Positions 26,001 through 33,091 of a DNA stretch of 33,137 nt are shown piece after piece (within the stretch, counting starts at the first letter, position 1; every line of letters starts with the position of its first letter). This stretch comes from Acetobacteraceae bacterium (lineage in GTDB: Bacteria; Pseudomonadota; Alphaproteobacteria; Acetobacterales; Acetobacteraceae). The position numbers and the translations under genes were made by a program. The notes below the pieces were generated by a model that saw only the letters and a list, made by a program, of their open reading frames with translations, was not told the DNA's origin and made no database searches. The DNA is taken from positions 1 through 33,137 of the forward strand of contig JADLHF010000117.1 of assembly GCA_020848935.1 (NCBI GenBank). Reading direction: 5' to 3'.

Positions 26001-26546
26001 CTGCGCGACCGCTACAACGTCGAGAAGATCGAAGCCGCCGCCGACACCATCGTCTGGTGCTGCGACGAAGCCCCCGGCTTCACCGCCACCCGCCCACAGG
26101 ACCGCAGCTTCGTCGGCAATATCGTCAGCGCCATGGCCGCCTACGCCACCGGCGCCCTCGGCCCCCAGCCCGTCCCGCTCTCCGCCGCCGCCCACATGAT
26201 CGTCATCGGCTCCGACCGCATGATGGCCGCCGTCGGCGCCGCCCGCCACGGCGTGCTGAAACCCTTCCTCGATCCCGCCCACACCGCCATCGGCTCCATC
26301 AACTCGCCGATGCAATGCATGATGAAGGAGGTCTGCGCCCAGTGCCTCCAGGCCCATATCGACCCCGAAACCGGCGCCCGCAGCGTCGTCTTCTCCTGCT
26401 TCAACCAGGACCAGGCGCTCGACCACGTCGATTTCCCCTCCCTCAACGACCGCCTGCACCAGAACGGCCTGGCCGAAAAACTCACCGCCCAGTGGATCGA
26501 CCGCGCCCTGCGCAAACTCGACGCCCGGACCCTGGCGGCGGAATAA
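23055..26546 (+). CDS. 1163-residue multidomain iron-sulfur flavoprotein (GltD/NfnB-like plus PyrK/NfnA-like fusion)
   Basis: A very large cytosolic oxidoreductase. Residues 1-240 are helical and unrecognised. Residues 245-340 hold cysteines 249, 252, 260, 289, 329, 332 and 336 (CIWC, DSC, AGC, CNDCIMAC), as in the iron-sulfur entry domain of glutamate-synthase small-subunit proteins. Then come two Rossmann motifs, VLVVGLGPAGFTLAHHLL (about 391) and IVVIGGGLTGIDTATES (about 560). From about residue 840 a ferredoxin-reductase/PyrK-like half begins (RPGQFYRLQN, IGGGLGNAVL). It ends with a 2Fe-2S-type cluster: Cys1088, 1094, 1097 and 1115. The order matches NfnB joined to NfnA, so electron transfer between pyridine nucleotides and another carrier is plausible; substrate and bifurcation are unproven. 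Confidence 0.85.
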   Translation: MQPPPDVDFAIPAIPADLASLATREDLVALDHRFLAHLAADPALHHRLLAARAAPHALDAKEEGELIIALAAPLESFVAELFAIQPDLDAIAAQTAGLDPVHACKRLFVQRQALRKYPNPTGFDAPALRAALHARMAEPLTEPAFARHVAAWQEAGDADALDLAMRYAAWATLTGAGRAAHDGGTLFRTPARVDPNALVPVETIERDGVTMLRLPEPAPPGYHHRARDGFALTDPGMSVQQVLDQSNYCIWCHTQGKDSCSKGLRDRKAQGQGGVTFQKSAFGVTLAGCPLDEKISEMHTLRARGNLLGAFATVAVDNPMMAATGHRICNDCIMACIFQKQEPVDTPQAETHILRDVLALPWGFEIYSLLTRWNPLNIRRPLPAADTGRKVLVVGLGPAGFTLAHHLLNDGHTVVAIDGLKIEPLGLDPSTPIRDVETVFENLDDRVLAGFGGVAEYGITVRWNKNYLKLVRLLLERRQHFALFGGVRFGGGGTLSIDDAWAMGFDHIALCMGAGRPTVIDMPGNLARGVRQASDFLMALQLTGAAKMSSVANLQIRMPIVVIGGGLTGIDTATESLAYYIRQVERFALRHRTLVAERGLAAVQHGWSAEDAEIAAEFLAHAAEIAAERHAAAAAGRTPQFTRLLDSWGGATLAYRRKLVEAPAYTLNHEEVAKAMEEGIRFAEGLSPVAVETDRYGHAAALRVKRADGSEASLPARAVLVAAGTQPNTVLAREDHRIKLDGRYFEAIDPAGNKVEPQRALSKPDRADVLMHRDGERFISFFGDLHPSFFGNVVKAMGGAKQGYPVVSNVLAAHAPSAITGPALIAKCREALTATVHAVHRLTPTIVEVVLHAPAAARAFRPGQFYRLQNYETRALRLEEPGIGTTVLAMEGLAMTGAWTDPDKGLVAVIALEMGGSSDLCAALPIGEPVVLMGPTGTATEIHENTTVALIGGGLGNAVLFSIGAATRAAGSKVIYFAGYKSLRDRYNVEKIEAAADTIVWCCDEAPGFTATRPQDRSFVGNIVSAMAAYATGALGPQPVPLSAAAHMIVIGSDRMMAAVGAARHGVLKPFLDPAHTAIGSINSPMQCMMKEVCAQCLQAHIDPETGARSVVFSCFNQDQALDHVDFPSLNDRLHQNGLAEKLTAQWIDRALRKLDARTLAAE

Positions 26547-26550
26547 CCCC

Positions 26551-26922
26551 GTGGAGGAGCCGGTCTTCAGCGGCCTGCTGACCCTCTCGGGCCGCCGCAG
26601 CCGCCGCTCCTACGTCATGGTCATGCTCTGGTGCCTGGCCTTCTCCGCCGCCTTCCTCTACGCCGCCGCGGTCGAACAGGAATCCTGGGTCTGGGATCTC
26701 TACGTCGCGATCGCCATCGTGCTCTTCGTGCTGCACATGATCGCCCTGGCCCAGCGCCTGCGCGACGTCGGCATGGCCGGCGCCTTCGCCCTGCTCACGG
26801 TCACCCCGTTCATCGGCATGTTCGTCATCCTGCTGTTCGCCTTCCGCCCCGGCCATCGCGGCCCCAACAAATACGGCCGGGACCCCCTGCACGACCCGCT
26901 GCTGGGCCAGGATTTCCGGTAG
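26551..26922 (+). CDS. DUF805 membrane protein
   Basis: A 123-residue inner-membrane protein of the DUF805 (YhaH-like) family. The N-terminal LLTLSGRRSRRSYVMVMLW is the family signature (usually F.GRxxRxxYW), followed by three hydrophobic segments, LAQRLRDVGMAG between helices two and three, and GPNKYGRDP near the C-terminus. It starts with GTG four bases after the flavoprotein stop, so co-transcription is likely. Function unknown. Confidence 0.88.
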   Translation: MEEPVFSGLLTLSGRRSRRSYVMVMLWCLAFSAAFLYAAAVEQESWVWDLYVAIAIVLFVLHMIALAQRLRDVGMAGAFALLTVTPFIGMFVILLFAFRPGHRGPNKYGRDPLHDPLLGQDFR

Positions 26923-26926
26923 CGCG

Positions 26927-27673
26927 ATGGCCGCGCATTGCCCCGCCTGCATGCCGCGCCGCGCGGCACTCGCCCTCGGCCTGGCCACCCTGGCCACCCC
27001 CGCCGCCGCGCTCGACGCCATCGAACCCCGCTTCCGCCGCAGCCCCGCGCCCGACGGACGCCGCCGCGTCGCCCTCACCCTGGATGCCTGCAACGGCGGC
27101 TTCGACCGCCGCATCGCCGACGCCGTCGTCGCCCACCACGCCCGCGCCACCATCTTCCTCACCGCCGACTGGATCCGCCAGAACCCCGCCGGCCTCGCCT
27201 TCCTCCTTGCCCACAAGGAGAATTTCCGCTTCGAGAACCACGGCCAGCACCACCTCCCCGCCGTGCTCGGCACCGGCACCATCTGGGGCCTGCGCATCGC
27301 CGGCACGCTGGACGCCGTCCGCCGCGAGGTCACCGAGGGTGCCGCCGCCATCCTCGCCGCCACCGGCACCACGCCGCACTGGTACCGCGCCGCCGCCGCC
27401 CGCTACAGCCCCGCCGCCATCCCCGCGATCACCCGCCTGGGCTTCGCCATCGCCGCCTTCACCCTGAACGGCGACGCAGGCGCCTCGCTCCCCGCCCACA
27501 CCGTCGCCGCCCGCGCCAGCGCCGCCCGCGACGGCGACATCCTGATCGGCCACATCAACCAGCCCCACCGCCCCAGCGGCGAAGGCTGGGCCCGCGCCAT
27601 CGCCACCCTCGCCGGGTCCGGAGTCATCTGGTCGGACCTAGACGCGATGCGTCCGATACTTATGTCCCCTTAA
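26927..27673 (+). CDS. Polysaccharide deacetylase-like (NodB fold) exported protein
   Basis: A 248-residue protein whose N-terminus (PRRAALALGLATLATPAAA) looks like a signal peptide; an ATG eight codons into the reading frame (MPRRAAL) may be the true start. The NodB-type motifs are VALTLDACNGGFD in place of TFDDGP, FENHGQHH giving HxxxH, YRAAAARYSP and the late DILIGHINQPH. The second Asp of motif 1 is Ala, a substitution seen in some subfamilies, so catalysis is uncertain. It probably acts on a cell-envelope glycan. Four bases separate it from DUF805. It ends at a palindromic module. Confidence 0.85.
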   Translation: MAAHCPACMPRRAALALGLATLATPAAALDAIEPRFRRSPAPDGRRRVALTLDACNGGFDRRIADAVVAHHARATIFLTADWIRQNPAGLAFLLAHKENFRFENHGQHHLPAVLGTGTIWGLRIAGTLDAVRREVTEGAAAILAATGTTPHWYRAAAARYSPAAIPAITRLGFAIAAFTLNGDAGASLPAHTVAARASAARDGDILIGHINQPHRPSGEGWARAIATLAGSGVIWSDLDAMRPILMSP

Positions 27674-27755
27674 TGAATGAAAGTCTTTTGGCTCTTTTTT
27701 CCAAAAAAGAACAAGCACTTCTTCTTGAAAAAAACATAAGAACTTTCATCCACCC
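27674..27755. repeat. AT-rich palindromic module, copy 5 (degenerate)
   Basis: Starts ATGAAAGTCTTTTGG, then a damaged hairpin (CTCTTTTTT and AAAAAAGAA, 27692-27711), then CTTCTTCTTGAAAAAAACAT and AAGAACTTTCATCC. The outer ends ATGAAAGT and ACTTTCAT are inverted repeats. Overall it resembles a rearranged copy of the intact modules, directly after the deacetylase stop. Confidence 0.7.
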
Positions 27756-27825
27756 GCCCCCCTCGGGGTATTGCGGCCCCCGCCGCACCGGCGCAACATT
27801 TCGCCGGCAACAAGGAGGCCCGGCC

Positions 27826-27963
27826 ATGGATTTCATCGAACAGCTCTTCGGCATCTCCCCCGACGGCGGCGACGGGTCGCTGGAGGTTCTCTGGATCGTC
27901 GCCATGATCGCCGTCGCCGGCGTGTTCGTCTGGCGCCGGCGTGCCGTCCGCCAGAAAAGCTGA
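27826..27963 (+). CDS. Small single-span membrane protein
   Basis: A 45-residue protein: MDFIEQLFGISPDGGDGSLE, a hydrophobic span of about 20 residues (VLWIVAMIAVAGVFVW), and a basic tail RRRAVRQKS, suggesting the tail faces the cytoplasm. A strong AAGGAGG site eight bases before the ATG supports translation. No family assigned; I recall similar short proteins in related genomes but cannot name one. It lies between two palindromic modules. Confidence 0.7.
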   Translation: MDFIEQLFGISPDGGDGSLEVLWIVAMIAVAGVFVWRRRAVRQKS

Positions 27964-27965
27964 CC

Positions 27966-28097
27966 GGAAAGGCAAGGAAAGATGTTCTTTTTTGGAAAAA
28001 AGAACCAAAAAACTTTTATTCACTTAGTTTAGCTTAAATGAATAAAAGTCTTTTTGCTTCTTTTTCTTCAGAAAAAGAAGACCTTCCTTCCTACGCC
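27966..28097. repeat. AT-rich palindromic module, copy 6 (best preserved)
   Basis: Hairpin B (GTTCTTTTTT 27984-27993, AAAAAAGAAC 27996-28005), tail CAAAAAACTTTTATTCA, a 16-base centre, TGAATAAAAGTCTTTTTG, and hairpin A (28057-28066 with 28071-28080, loop TTCA). The centre is a perfect 11-base inverted repeat, ACTTTTATTCA (28012-28022) and TGAATAAAAGT (28039-28049), followed on each strand by T-rich tracts, as in a bidirectional intrinsic terminator. It lies between converging genes. Confidence 0.9.
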
Positions 28098-28723
28098 TTC
28101 CTCAGCTGGAACAGCGCCTGCTCGCCAAACAGATTGGCCATCGCGGGAAACCGCCGCCACGGCGAACGCTGCCCGTCATCGTCCACCGCCAGCCAGCGCT
28201 CCACCACGTACCCCTCCTGCTCCGCCAGCGCGAAGAAGTCGCGGATCGTGCAGGGATGGATGTTCGGCGTCTCGTACCACGGCCGGTCCCAAACCTTGGT
28301 GTTCGGCATCCGCCCGGTCCACAGCAGCTTCCAGCGCAACTGCCAGTGGCCGAAATTCGGAAAGCTCACCAGCGCATGCCGCCCGATCCGCAGCATCTGG
28401 CGCAGCACCTCGCGCGGCCGCTCCACCGCCTGCAAGGTCCGGCTCAACACCACGTAATCAAAGGAATCATCGGGATACTGCGCCAGGTCGGTGTCGGCAT
28501 CGCCATGCATCACCGGCAGCCCGTGCGCGATCGCCCGCGTCACCTCGGCCATGTCGATATTGATCCCGCGCGCATCGCAGCCATGGGTGCGGTACAGATG
28601 GTCGATCAGCGTCCCGTCGCCGCAGCCGATATCCAGCACCCGCGCCCCCGGCGCCACCATCCCGGCAATCAGCCGCAGGTCGAGGCGCATGTTCTTGGCG
28701 ACATAGCGCACCGCCTCGCTCAC
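28091..28723 (-). CDS. metW: Methionine biosynthesis protein MetW
   Basis: A 210-residue class I SAM-methyltransferase-fold protein that works with MetX in methionine synthesis. Recognisable parts are [17 protein letters not shown], the acidic [37 protein letters not shown] and [15 protein letters not shown], all typical of MetW. The GTG start overlaps the metX stop as GTGA, so translation is coupled. The family partners MetX physically or functionally, often when MetX is a succinyltransferase. The gene ends at the edge of a palindromic module. Confidence 0.94.
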   Translation of the reverse strand: MSEAVRYVAKNMRLDLRLIAGMVAPGARVLDIGCGDGTLIDHLYRTHGCDARGINIDMAEVTRAIAHGLPVMHGDADTDLAQYPDDSFDYVVLSRTLQAVERPREVLRQMLRIGRHALVSFPNFGHWQLRWKLLWTGRMPNTKVWDRPWYETPNIHPCTIRDFFALAEQEGYVVERWLAVDDDGQRSPWRRFPAMANLFGEQALFQLRKA

Positions 28724-29874
28724 GCCGCCAGCCCCGCATGCTCGGCGCACCCGCCCAGGAACCCCGCCAGCGTGCGATGGAAATCCGGCTCGTCCAGCAG
28801 GAACGCATCATGCCCCTTGTCGGACGCGATCTCCACGAAGCTCACATTCGCCCCCGCCCCGTTCAGCGCGCGGGCCACCGCCCGGCTCTCGGCGGTCGGA
28901 TACAGCCAGTCGCTGGTGAAGCTGATCAGGCAGAACCGCGTCCGCGTCCCGGCAAACGCCGCCGACAGGTTGCCGTCATACTCGGCCGCCAGGTCGAACC
29001 AGTCGCAGGCCCGCGTGATCGTCAGGTACGAATTGGCGTCGAACCGCCGCACGAAGGTACTGCCCTGATGCTGCAGATAGCTCTCCACCTCGAACATGTC
29101 GTTGAACACCGCCAGCGACCCCCCGCGCATCCGCCGCCCGAACTTGCGCGTCAGCGCCTCCTCGGACAGGTACGTGATGTGCGCCACCATCCGCGCCACC
29201 GCCAGGCCCCGCGCCGGAATCGCCCCGCTCTGCCAGTACCGCCCCTGCTGCCAGTCGGCATCGGCGAAGATCGACTGCCGCCCCACCTCGTTGAACGCGA
29301 TGTTCTGCGCCGAGTGATACGGCGCCGTGGCGATCGGCACCGCCGCGAACACGCTCTCCGGATAGCTCGCCGCCCATTGCAGCACCTGCATCCCGCCCAT
29401 CGACCCGCCGACCACGGCAAACAGCCGCGCGATGCCCAGCTGCTCCACCAGCCGCTTCTGCGCCCGCACCATGTCGCGGATCGTCACCGGCGGAAAATCC
29501 GTCCCCCACAGCACCGCCGGATCGTCGTCGCGCCCCGCCTGCGTCATCACCGTCCGCGGCCCGGTCGAGCCCATGCACCCGCCCAGCACGTTGGACGAGA
29601 TGACGAAATACCGGTCGGTGTCGATCGGCAGGCCCGGCCCCACCACCACGTCCCACCAGCCGCCCTTGCCGGTCACCGGATGGCGCTCGGCCACATACTG
29701 GTCGCCGGTCAGCGCATGGCAGATCAGGATCGCATTGCTGCGCGCCGCATTCAGCGTGCCATAGGTGCGATAGGCAATCGCCACCCGCGACAGGCTGCTG
29801 CCGCAATCCAGCATCAACGGCCCGTCCAGGACAAGGTGCTGATGTTCAACCGAGGGAAGCGGGGTCTGGTCCAT
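28720..29874 (-). CDS. metX: Homoserine O-acyltransferase MetX
   Basis: Alpha/beta-hydrolase that acylates homoserine with acetyl- or succinyl-CoA, the first step of methionine synthesis. The 384-residue product carries [44 protein letters not shown], the nucleophile elbow GGSMGG (Ser158), and the catalytic His355 in DKGHDAF. The acetyl or succinyl choice cannot be read securely; association with MetW in proteobacteria often goes with succinyl use. The start MDQTPL has no strong ribosome site, and an upstream ATG at 29898 in the same frame is an alternative. Confidence 0.94.
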   Translation of the reverse strand: MDQTPLPSVEHQHLVLDGPLMLDCGSSLSRVAIAYRTYGTLNAARSNAILICHALTGDQYVAERHPVTGKGGWWDVVVGPGLPIDTDRYFVISSNVLGGCMGSTGPRTVMTQAGRDDDPAVLWGTDFPPVTIRDMVRAQKRLVEQLGIARLFAVVGGSMGGMQVLQWAASYPESVFAAVPIATAPYHSAQNIAFNEVGRQSIFADADWQQGRYWQSGAIPARGLAVARMVAHITYLSEEALTRKFGRRMRGGSLAVFNDMFEVESYLQHQGSTFVRRFDANSYLTITRACDWFDLAAEYDGNLSAAFAGTRTRFCLISFTSDWLYPTAESRAVARALNGAGANVSFVEIASDKGHDAFLLDEPDFHRTLAGFLGGCAEHAGLAA

Positions 29875-29893
29875 TTCGGACCAGCATATGCGG

Positions 29894-29955
29894 CCCATGC
29901 CGCCCGCGCGCAACCATGCCGCCCGCAACCATGCCGCCCGCAACCATGCCGCCCG
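29894..29955. repeat. 15-bp tandem repeat in the metX/chorismate mutase promoter region
   Basis: Three perfect tandem copies of CAACCATGCCGCCCG (29911-29955) are preceded by a partial copy (CCATGCCGCCCG ending at 29906). They occupy the middle of the 173-base divergent region. Each unit contains ATG, and read as protein would give the repeat MPPAT. Copy number may vary between strains. Confidence 0.8.
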
Positions 29956-30047
29956 TCACCGGCGCGGCTTTGCACGGCGGCGGGGTTCCGCTAGGACTGC
30001 CGCACCACGCGCCCGCACCCCGAACGAACCTGGCAAATCCCCGCACG

Positions 30048-30977
30048 ATGACGTCCCCGGCCTCCTCTTCGCCCGCGCCGGCCGCCCCAGCGGAAGGGAC
30101 CGCCCCCGCCGCGCCCGCTCCCGCCGCGCCCGCTCCCGCCGCCCCCGCCCGCACCTTGGCCGCTCTGCGCGCCGAACTCGACACCATCGACAACGCCATC
30201 CACGACCTGCTCCAGCAGCGCGCCGCCGTCGTCGAACAGGTCGCAACCCAGGGCGGCAAGGGCGGCGTCGCCATCCGCCCGGGCCGCGAGGCCGACATCA
30301 TCCGCCGCCTCCTCGCCCGCCACGCCGGCCACCTGCCCGCCCGCCTGATCGTGCGATGGTGGCGCGAACTCTTCGCCGCCACCACCAGCATGCAGGGCAG
30401 CTATGTGGTCGCCGTCTGCGAAACCGAACCCGGCAGCCCCTTCGTCCAGTCCGCCCGCGAACATTTCGGCGCCCTCACCCCGCTGCGCGTCCACCCCTCG
30501 CCGTCCCAGGCGATCGCCGAGGTCAGCGCCGGCACCGCCATCTCCGCCGTCCTGCCGCTGCCCGCCGAGGGCGACACCACCGCGTGGTGGACCGCCCTGC
30601 TGCACCGCGACGACCCGCGCATCCACGTCATCGCCCGCCTGCCGTTCTGGGCCCCCCGGCCCGAGGGCGCGCCACAGGTCCAGGCCCTGGTGGTCGCCGC
30701 CGTGGCGCCGGACGCCAGCGCGCGGGACCGCTCGCTGATCGGCCTGGAACTGCACGAGGACGCCAGCCGCGCCCGCCTCACCGCGGCACTCACCGCCGCC
30801 GGCCTGGCACCCCTGGCCACCATCCTGCGCCGCGACCCCGCCGCCACCCTCGCTTTGGTCGAAGTCGAAGGCCTGGTCGGCGAAACCGATCCCCGCCTGG
30901 CCCGGCTGGACGGCGTCGCCCGCCCGCCGGTCGTGCTCGGCGCCTACGCCGTACCCGTCGAGGGAGACTCCGCATGA
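30048..30977 (+). CDS. Chorismate mutase with a prephenate-dehydratase-like C-terminal region
   Basis: Converts chorismate to prephenate for phenylalanine and tyrosine. After an Ala/Pro-rich N-terminus ([15 protein letters not shown]), an AroQ-type helical domain spans about residues 37-115: [34 protein letters not shown] and [14 protein letters not shown]. The remaining 190 residues resemble the split domain of bifunctional P-proteins ([20 protein letters not shown]) and end with an ACT-like stretch ([16 protein letters not shown]). The dehydratase TRF motif is not visible, so this part may bind an effector instead. I chose the ATG giving MTSPASSS; upstream ATGs lie in the tandem repeat. It overlaps the next gene as ATGA. 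Confidence 0.82.
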   Translation: MTSPASSSPAPAAPAEGTAPAAPAPAAPAPAAPARTLAALRAELDTIDNAIHDLLQQRAAVVEQVATQGGKGGVAIRPGREADIIRRLLARHAGHLPARLIVRWWRELFAATTSMQGSYVVAVCETEPGSPFVQSAREHFGALTPLRVHPSPSQAIAEVSAGTAISAVLPLPAEGDTTAWWTALLHRDDPRIHVIARLPFWAPRPEGAPQVQALVVAAVAPDASARDRSLIGLELHEDASRARLTAALTAAGLAPLATILRRDPAATLALVEVEGLVGETDPRLARLDGVARPPVVLGAYAVPVEGDSA

Positions 30978-32092
30978 CCGACTCGCAGAACCGCGCACCC
31001 GCCGCGCCCCAACCCCGCGCCGCCGTGATGGCCATCCACGCCTACGTCGCCGGCGAGGCCAAGCTCCCCGGCGTCAACCGCATCATCAAGCTGTCCTCCA
31101 ACGAGGGCGCCTTCGGCCCACCCCCCGCCGCCATCGCCGCCTACACCAAGGTCGCCGCCGAAATCCACCGCTACCCCGACGGCGGCAGCACCGCCCTGCG
31201 CCGCGCCATCGGCACCCGCTTCGGCCTCGACCCCGCGCGCATCGTCTGCGGCACCGGCTCGGACGAGCTGATCGGCCTGCTCTGCCACGTCTATGGCGGC
31301 CCAGGCACCGACATCCTGATGTCCATGCACGGCTTCACCATGTACCAGATCGCCGGCACCTTCGCAGGCAGCCGCGTGCTGAAAGTGCCGGAAAAGAACC
31401 TCACCACCGACGTCGATGCCATGCTCGCAGCCGTCACGCCGGAGACGAACATCGTCTTCATCGCCCACCCCAACAACCCCACCGGCTCCCTGCTGCCGCA
31501 ATCCGAGGTCGAACGCCTGCGCGCCGGCCTGCGCCCCGACATCCTGCTGGTGCTCGACTCCGCCTACGCCGAATACGTCGAAGCCGCCGACTACGATGCC
31601 GGCCAGAAACTCGTCGATGCCGCCGAGAACACGGTGATGCTGCGCACCTTCAGCAAGGTCTTCGGCCTCGGCGGCATGCGCGTCGGCTGGGGCTACATGC
31701 CGCCCGCCGTCGCCGACGCGCTGAACCGCGTGCGCGGCGTCTTCAACGTCAACCTCGCAGCCCAGGCCGCGGCCGTCGCCGCCCTGGAAGAACCCGGCTG
31801 GGTCGAACGCTGCCGCGCCCACAACACCGAATGGCGCGCCAGGCTCGCCGCCTCCCTGGCAGCGGTCGGCATCAAGGTCTGGCCCACCGAAGGCAATTTC
31901 CTCCTGGCCGACTTCGCCACCGCCGCCGCCGCCCAGGACGCCGACGCCTTCCTGAAGTCCCGCGGCATCATCGTGCGCGGCATGGCCGCCTACGACCTGC
32001 CGCACTGCCTGCGCATCACGGTTGGAACCGCCGAGGAATGCACCCTGGTCACCGAGGCGCTGACCGCCTTCACGACATCCCCCCATGCCTGA
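30974..32092 (+). CDS. hisC: Histidinol-phosphate/aromatic aminotransferase (class I/II, PLP)
   Basis: A 372-residue HisC-family aminotransferase. Visible features are [15 protein letters not shown] near the N-terminus, [40 protein letters not shown], the Asp/Tyr of [10 protein letters not shown], and the PLP lysine Lys228 in [16 protein letters not shown]. Lying between chorismate mutase and prephenate dehydrogenase, with overlaps of 4 and 8 bases, it probably transaminates aromatic keto acids (or imidazole-acetol phosphate, or both). The hisC symbol reflects family only. Confidence 0.9.
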   Translation: MTDSQNRAPAAPQPRAAVMAIHAYVAGEAKLPGVNRIIKLSSNEGAFGPPPAAIAAYTKVAAEIHRYPDGGSTALRRAIGTRFGLDPARIVCGTGSDELIGLLCHVYGGPGTDILMSMHGFTMYQIAGTFAGSRVLKVPEKNLTTDVDAMLAAVTPETNIVFIAHPNNPTGSLLPQSEVERLRAGLRPDILLVLDSAYAEYVEAADYDAGQKLVDAAENTVMLRTFSKVFGLGGMRVGWGYMPPAVADALNRVRGVFNVNLAAQAAAVAALEEPGWVERCRAHNTEWRARLAASLAAVGIKVWPTEGNFLLADFATAAAAQDADAFLKSRGIIVRGMAAYDLPHCLRITVGTAEECTLVTEALTAFTTSPHA

Positions 32093-32987
32093 ACCGCTGT
32101 CCCAGCGGCCCCTCTTCAAACGACTGGTGCTCGTCGGCATCGGCCTGATCGGCAGCTCCGTCGCCCGCATCGCCATGGAAAAGCGGGAGATCGCCGCCGA
32201 AGTGGTCGCCACCGCCCGCACCCAGGCCACGCTCGACCGCGTCATGCAGCTCGGCATCGCCGACCGCGCCGAGCTCGATCCCGGCCGCGCCGTCGAGGGC
32301 GCGGACTGCGTCATGCTCTGCGCCCCGGTCGGCGCCTATGCCGCCCTGGCCGAAGCCATCGCCCCGCATTTGGCGCCCGGCTGCATCGTCACCGATGTCG
32401 GCTCCACCAAGCAGAGCGTCATCCGCGACGTCGGCCCGCTGATCCCCGCCGGCGTCCACTTCGTCCCCGCCCACCCCGTCGCCGGCACCGAATACTCCGG
32501 CCCCGATGCCGGCTTCGCCACGCTGTTCCAGGGCCGCTGGTGCCTGCTCACCCCGCCGCCCGGCACCGATGACGCCGCGGTCGAAGCCATCACCGAACTC
32601 TGGCGCCGCTGCGGCTCGATGGTCGAAACCATGGAGCCCGCCCACCACGACCGCGTCCTGGCCATCGTCTCCCACCTGCCGCACCTGATCGCCTTCACCA
32701 TCTGCAACACCGCCGAAGGCCTGGAAGGCGAAAGCCGCCAGGAAGTGCTGAAATTCTCCGCCTCCGGCTTCCGCGACTTCACCCGCATCGCCGCCTCCGA
32801 CCCGGTGATGTGGCGCGATATCTTCCTCAACAACCGCGAAGCCCTGCTGGAAATGCTCGCCCGCTTCATGGAGGACGCCCAAGCCATGGCCCGCGCCGTG
32901 CGCTGGGGGGACCCGGGCTTCATCGAGGACAGCATCGAACGCGGACGGGTGATCCGCCAGAGCCTGATCGAACTCAAGCAGGTTTAA
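32085..32987 (+). CDS. tyrA: Prephenate (cyclohexadienyl) dehydrogenase
   Basis: NAD(P)-dependent oxidative decarboxylation of prephenate or arogenate in tyrosine synthesis. The 300-residue product starts with the Rossmann motif [17 protein letters not shown], then [21 protein letters not shown], and the catalytic His130 in [12 protein letters not shown], with [19 protein letters not shown] in the helical C-terminal dimer domain. It overlaps the aminotransferase gene by eight bases and ends the operon at a palindromic half-module. Cofactor and substrate preference are not determined. Confidence 0.94.
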   Translation: MPEPLSQRPLFKRLVLVGIGLIGSSVARIAMEKREIAAEVVATARTQATLDRVMQLGIADRAELDPGRAVEGADCVMLCAPVGAYAALAEAIAPHLAPGCIVTDVGSTKQSVIRDVGPLIPAGVHFVPAHPVAGTEYSGPDAGFATLFQGRWCLLTPPPGTDDAAVEAITELWRRCGSMVETMEPAHHDRVLAIVSHLPHLIAFTICNTAEGLEGESRQEVLKFSASGFRDFTRIAASDPVMWRDIFLNNREALLEMLARFMEDAQAMARAVRWGDPGFIEDSIERGRVIRQSLIELKQV

Positions 32988-33030
32988 GCAAGCGCTTCTT
33001 TTTGAAAAAAGAAGCAAAAACTTTCATTCA
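32988..33030. repeat. AT-rich palindromic module, copy 7 (half module)
   Basis: One hairpin with arms CTTCTTTT (32995-33002) and AAAAGAAG (33007-33014), loop TGAA, then CAAAAACTTTCATTCACT. It has A-type arms in the position and orientation that hairpin B has elsewhere, right after the tyrA stop; the second hairpin is missing. Confidence 0.8.
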
Positions 33031-33045
33031 CTAAGGACTCCAACC

Positions 33046-33077
33046 CGTAGGTCGGATAAGCGAAGCGCCATCCGACT
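33046..33077. repeat. GTAGGTCGGATA-type palindromic intergenic repeat
   Basis: GTAGGTCGGATAAGCGAAGC followed by GCCATCCGAC forms a hairpin with arms GTCGGAT (33051-33057) and ATCCGAC (33070-33076). I recognise this as a widely dispersed intergenic repeat type in proteobacteria (from memory). It is unlike the other repeats in the window. Confidence 0.65.
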
Positions 33078-33091
33078 CTTTCCAACAACCC

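Noticed and set aside
22902-26459. An 1185-codon open frame on the minus strand opposite the large flavoprotein
   Set aside because: It is Gly/Ala/Asp/Val/Glu-rich with no domain, and mirrors a real plus-strand gene; GC-rich third positions remove stop codons from the antisense frame. Similar long antisense frames opposite ctaG/ctaE, MBL, the FAD monooxygenase and tyrA are rejected for the same reason.
29911-29955. CRISPR array
   Set aside because: The units are directly adjacent 15-bp tandem copies with no spacers.
29875-30047. SAM riboswitch ahead of metX
   Set aside because: Alphaproteobacterial metX leaders often carry SAM-II, but no matching conserved core or A-rich segment before a ribosome site is visible; the region holds the tandem repeat instead.
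29916-30047. N-terminal extension of the chorismate mutase starting in the tandem repeat ([10 protein letters not shown]...)
   Set aside because: The extension is low-complexity and lies in the divergent promoter region; the ATG at 30048 leaves a complete mutase domain. Not fully excluded.
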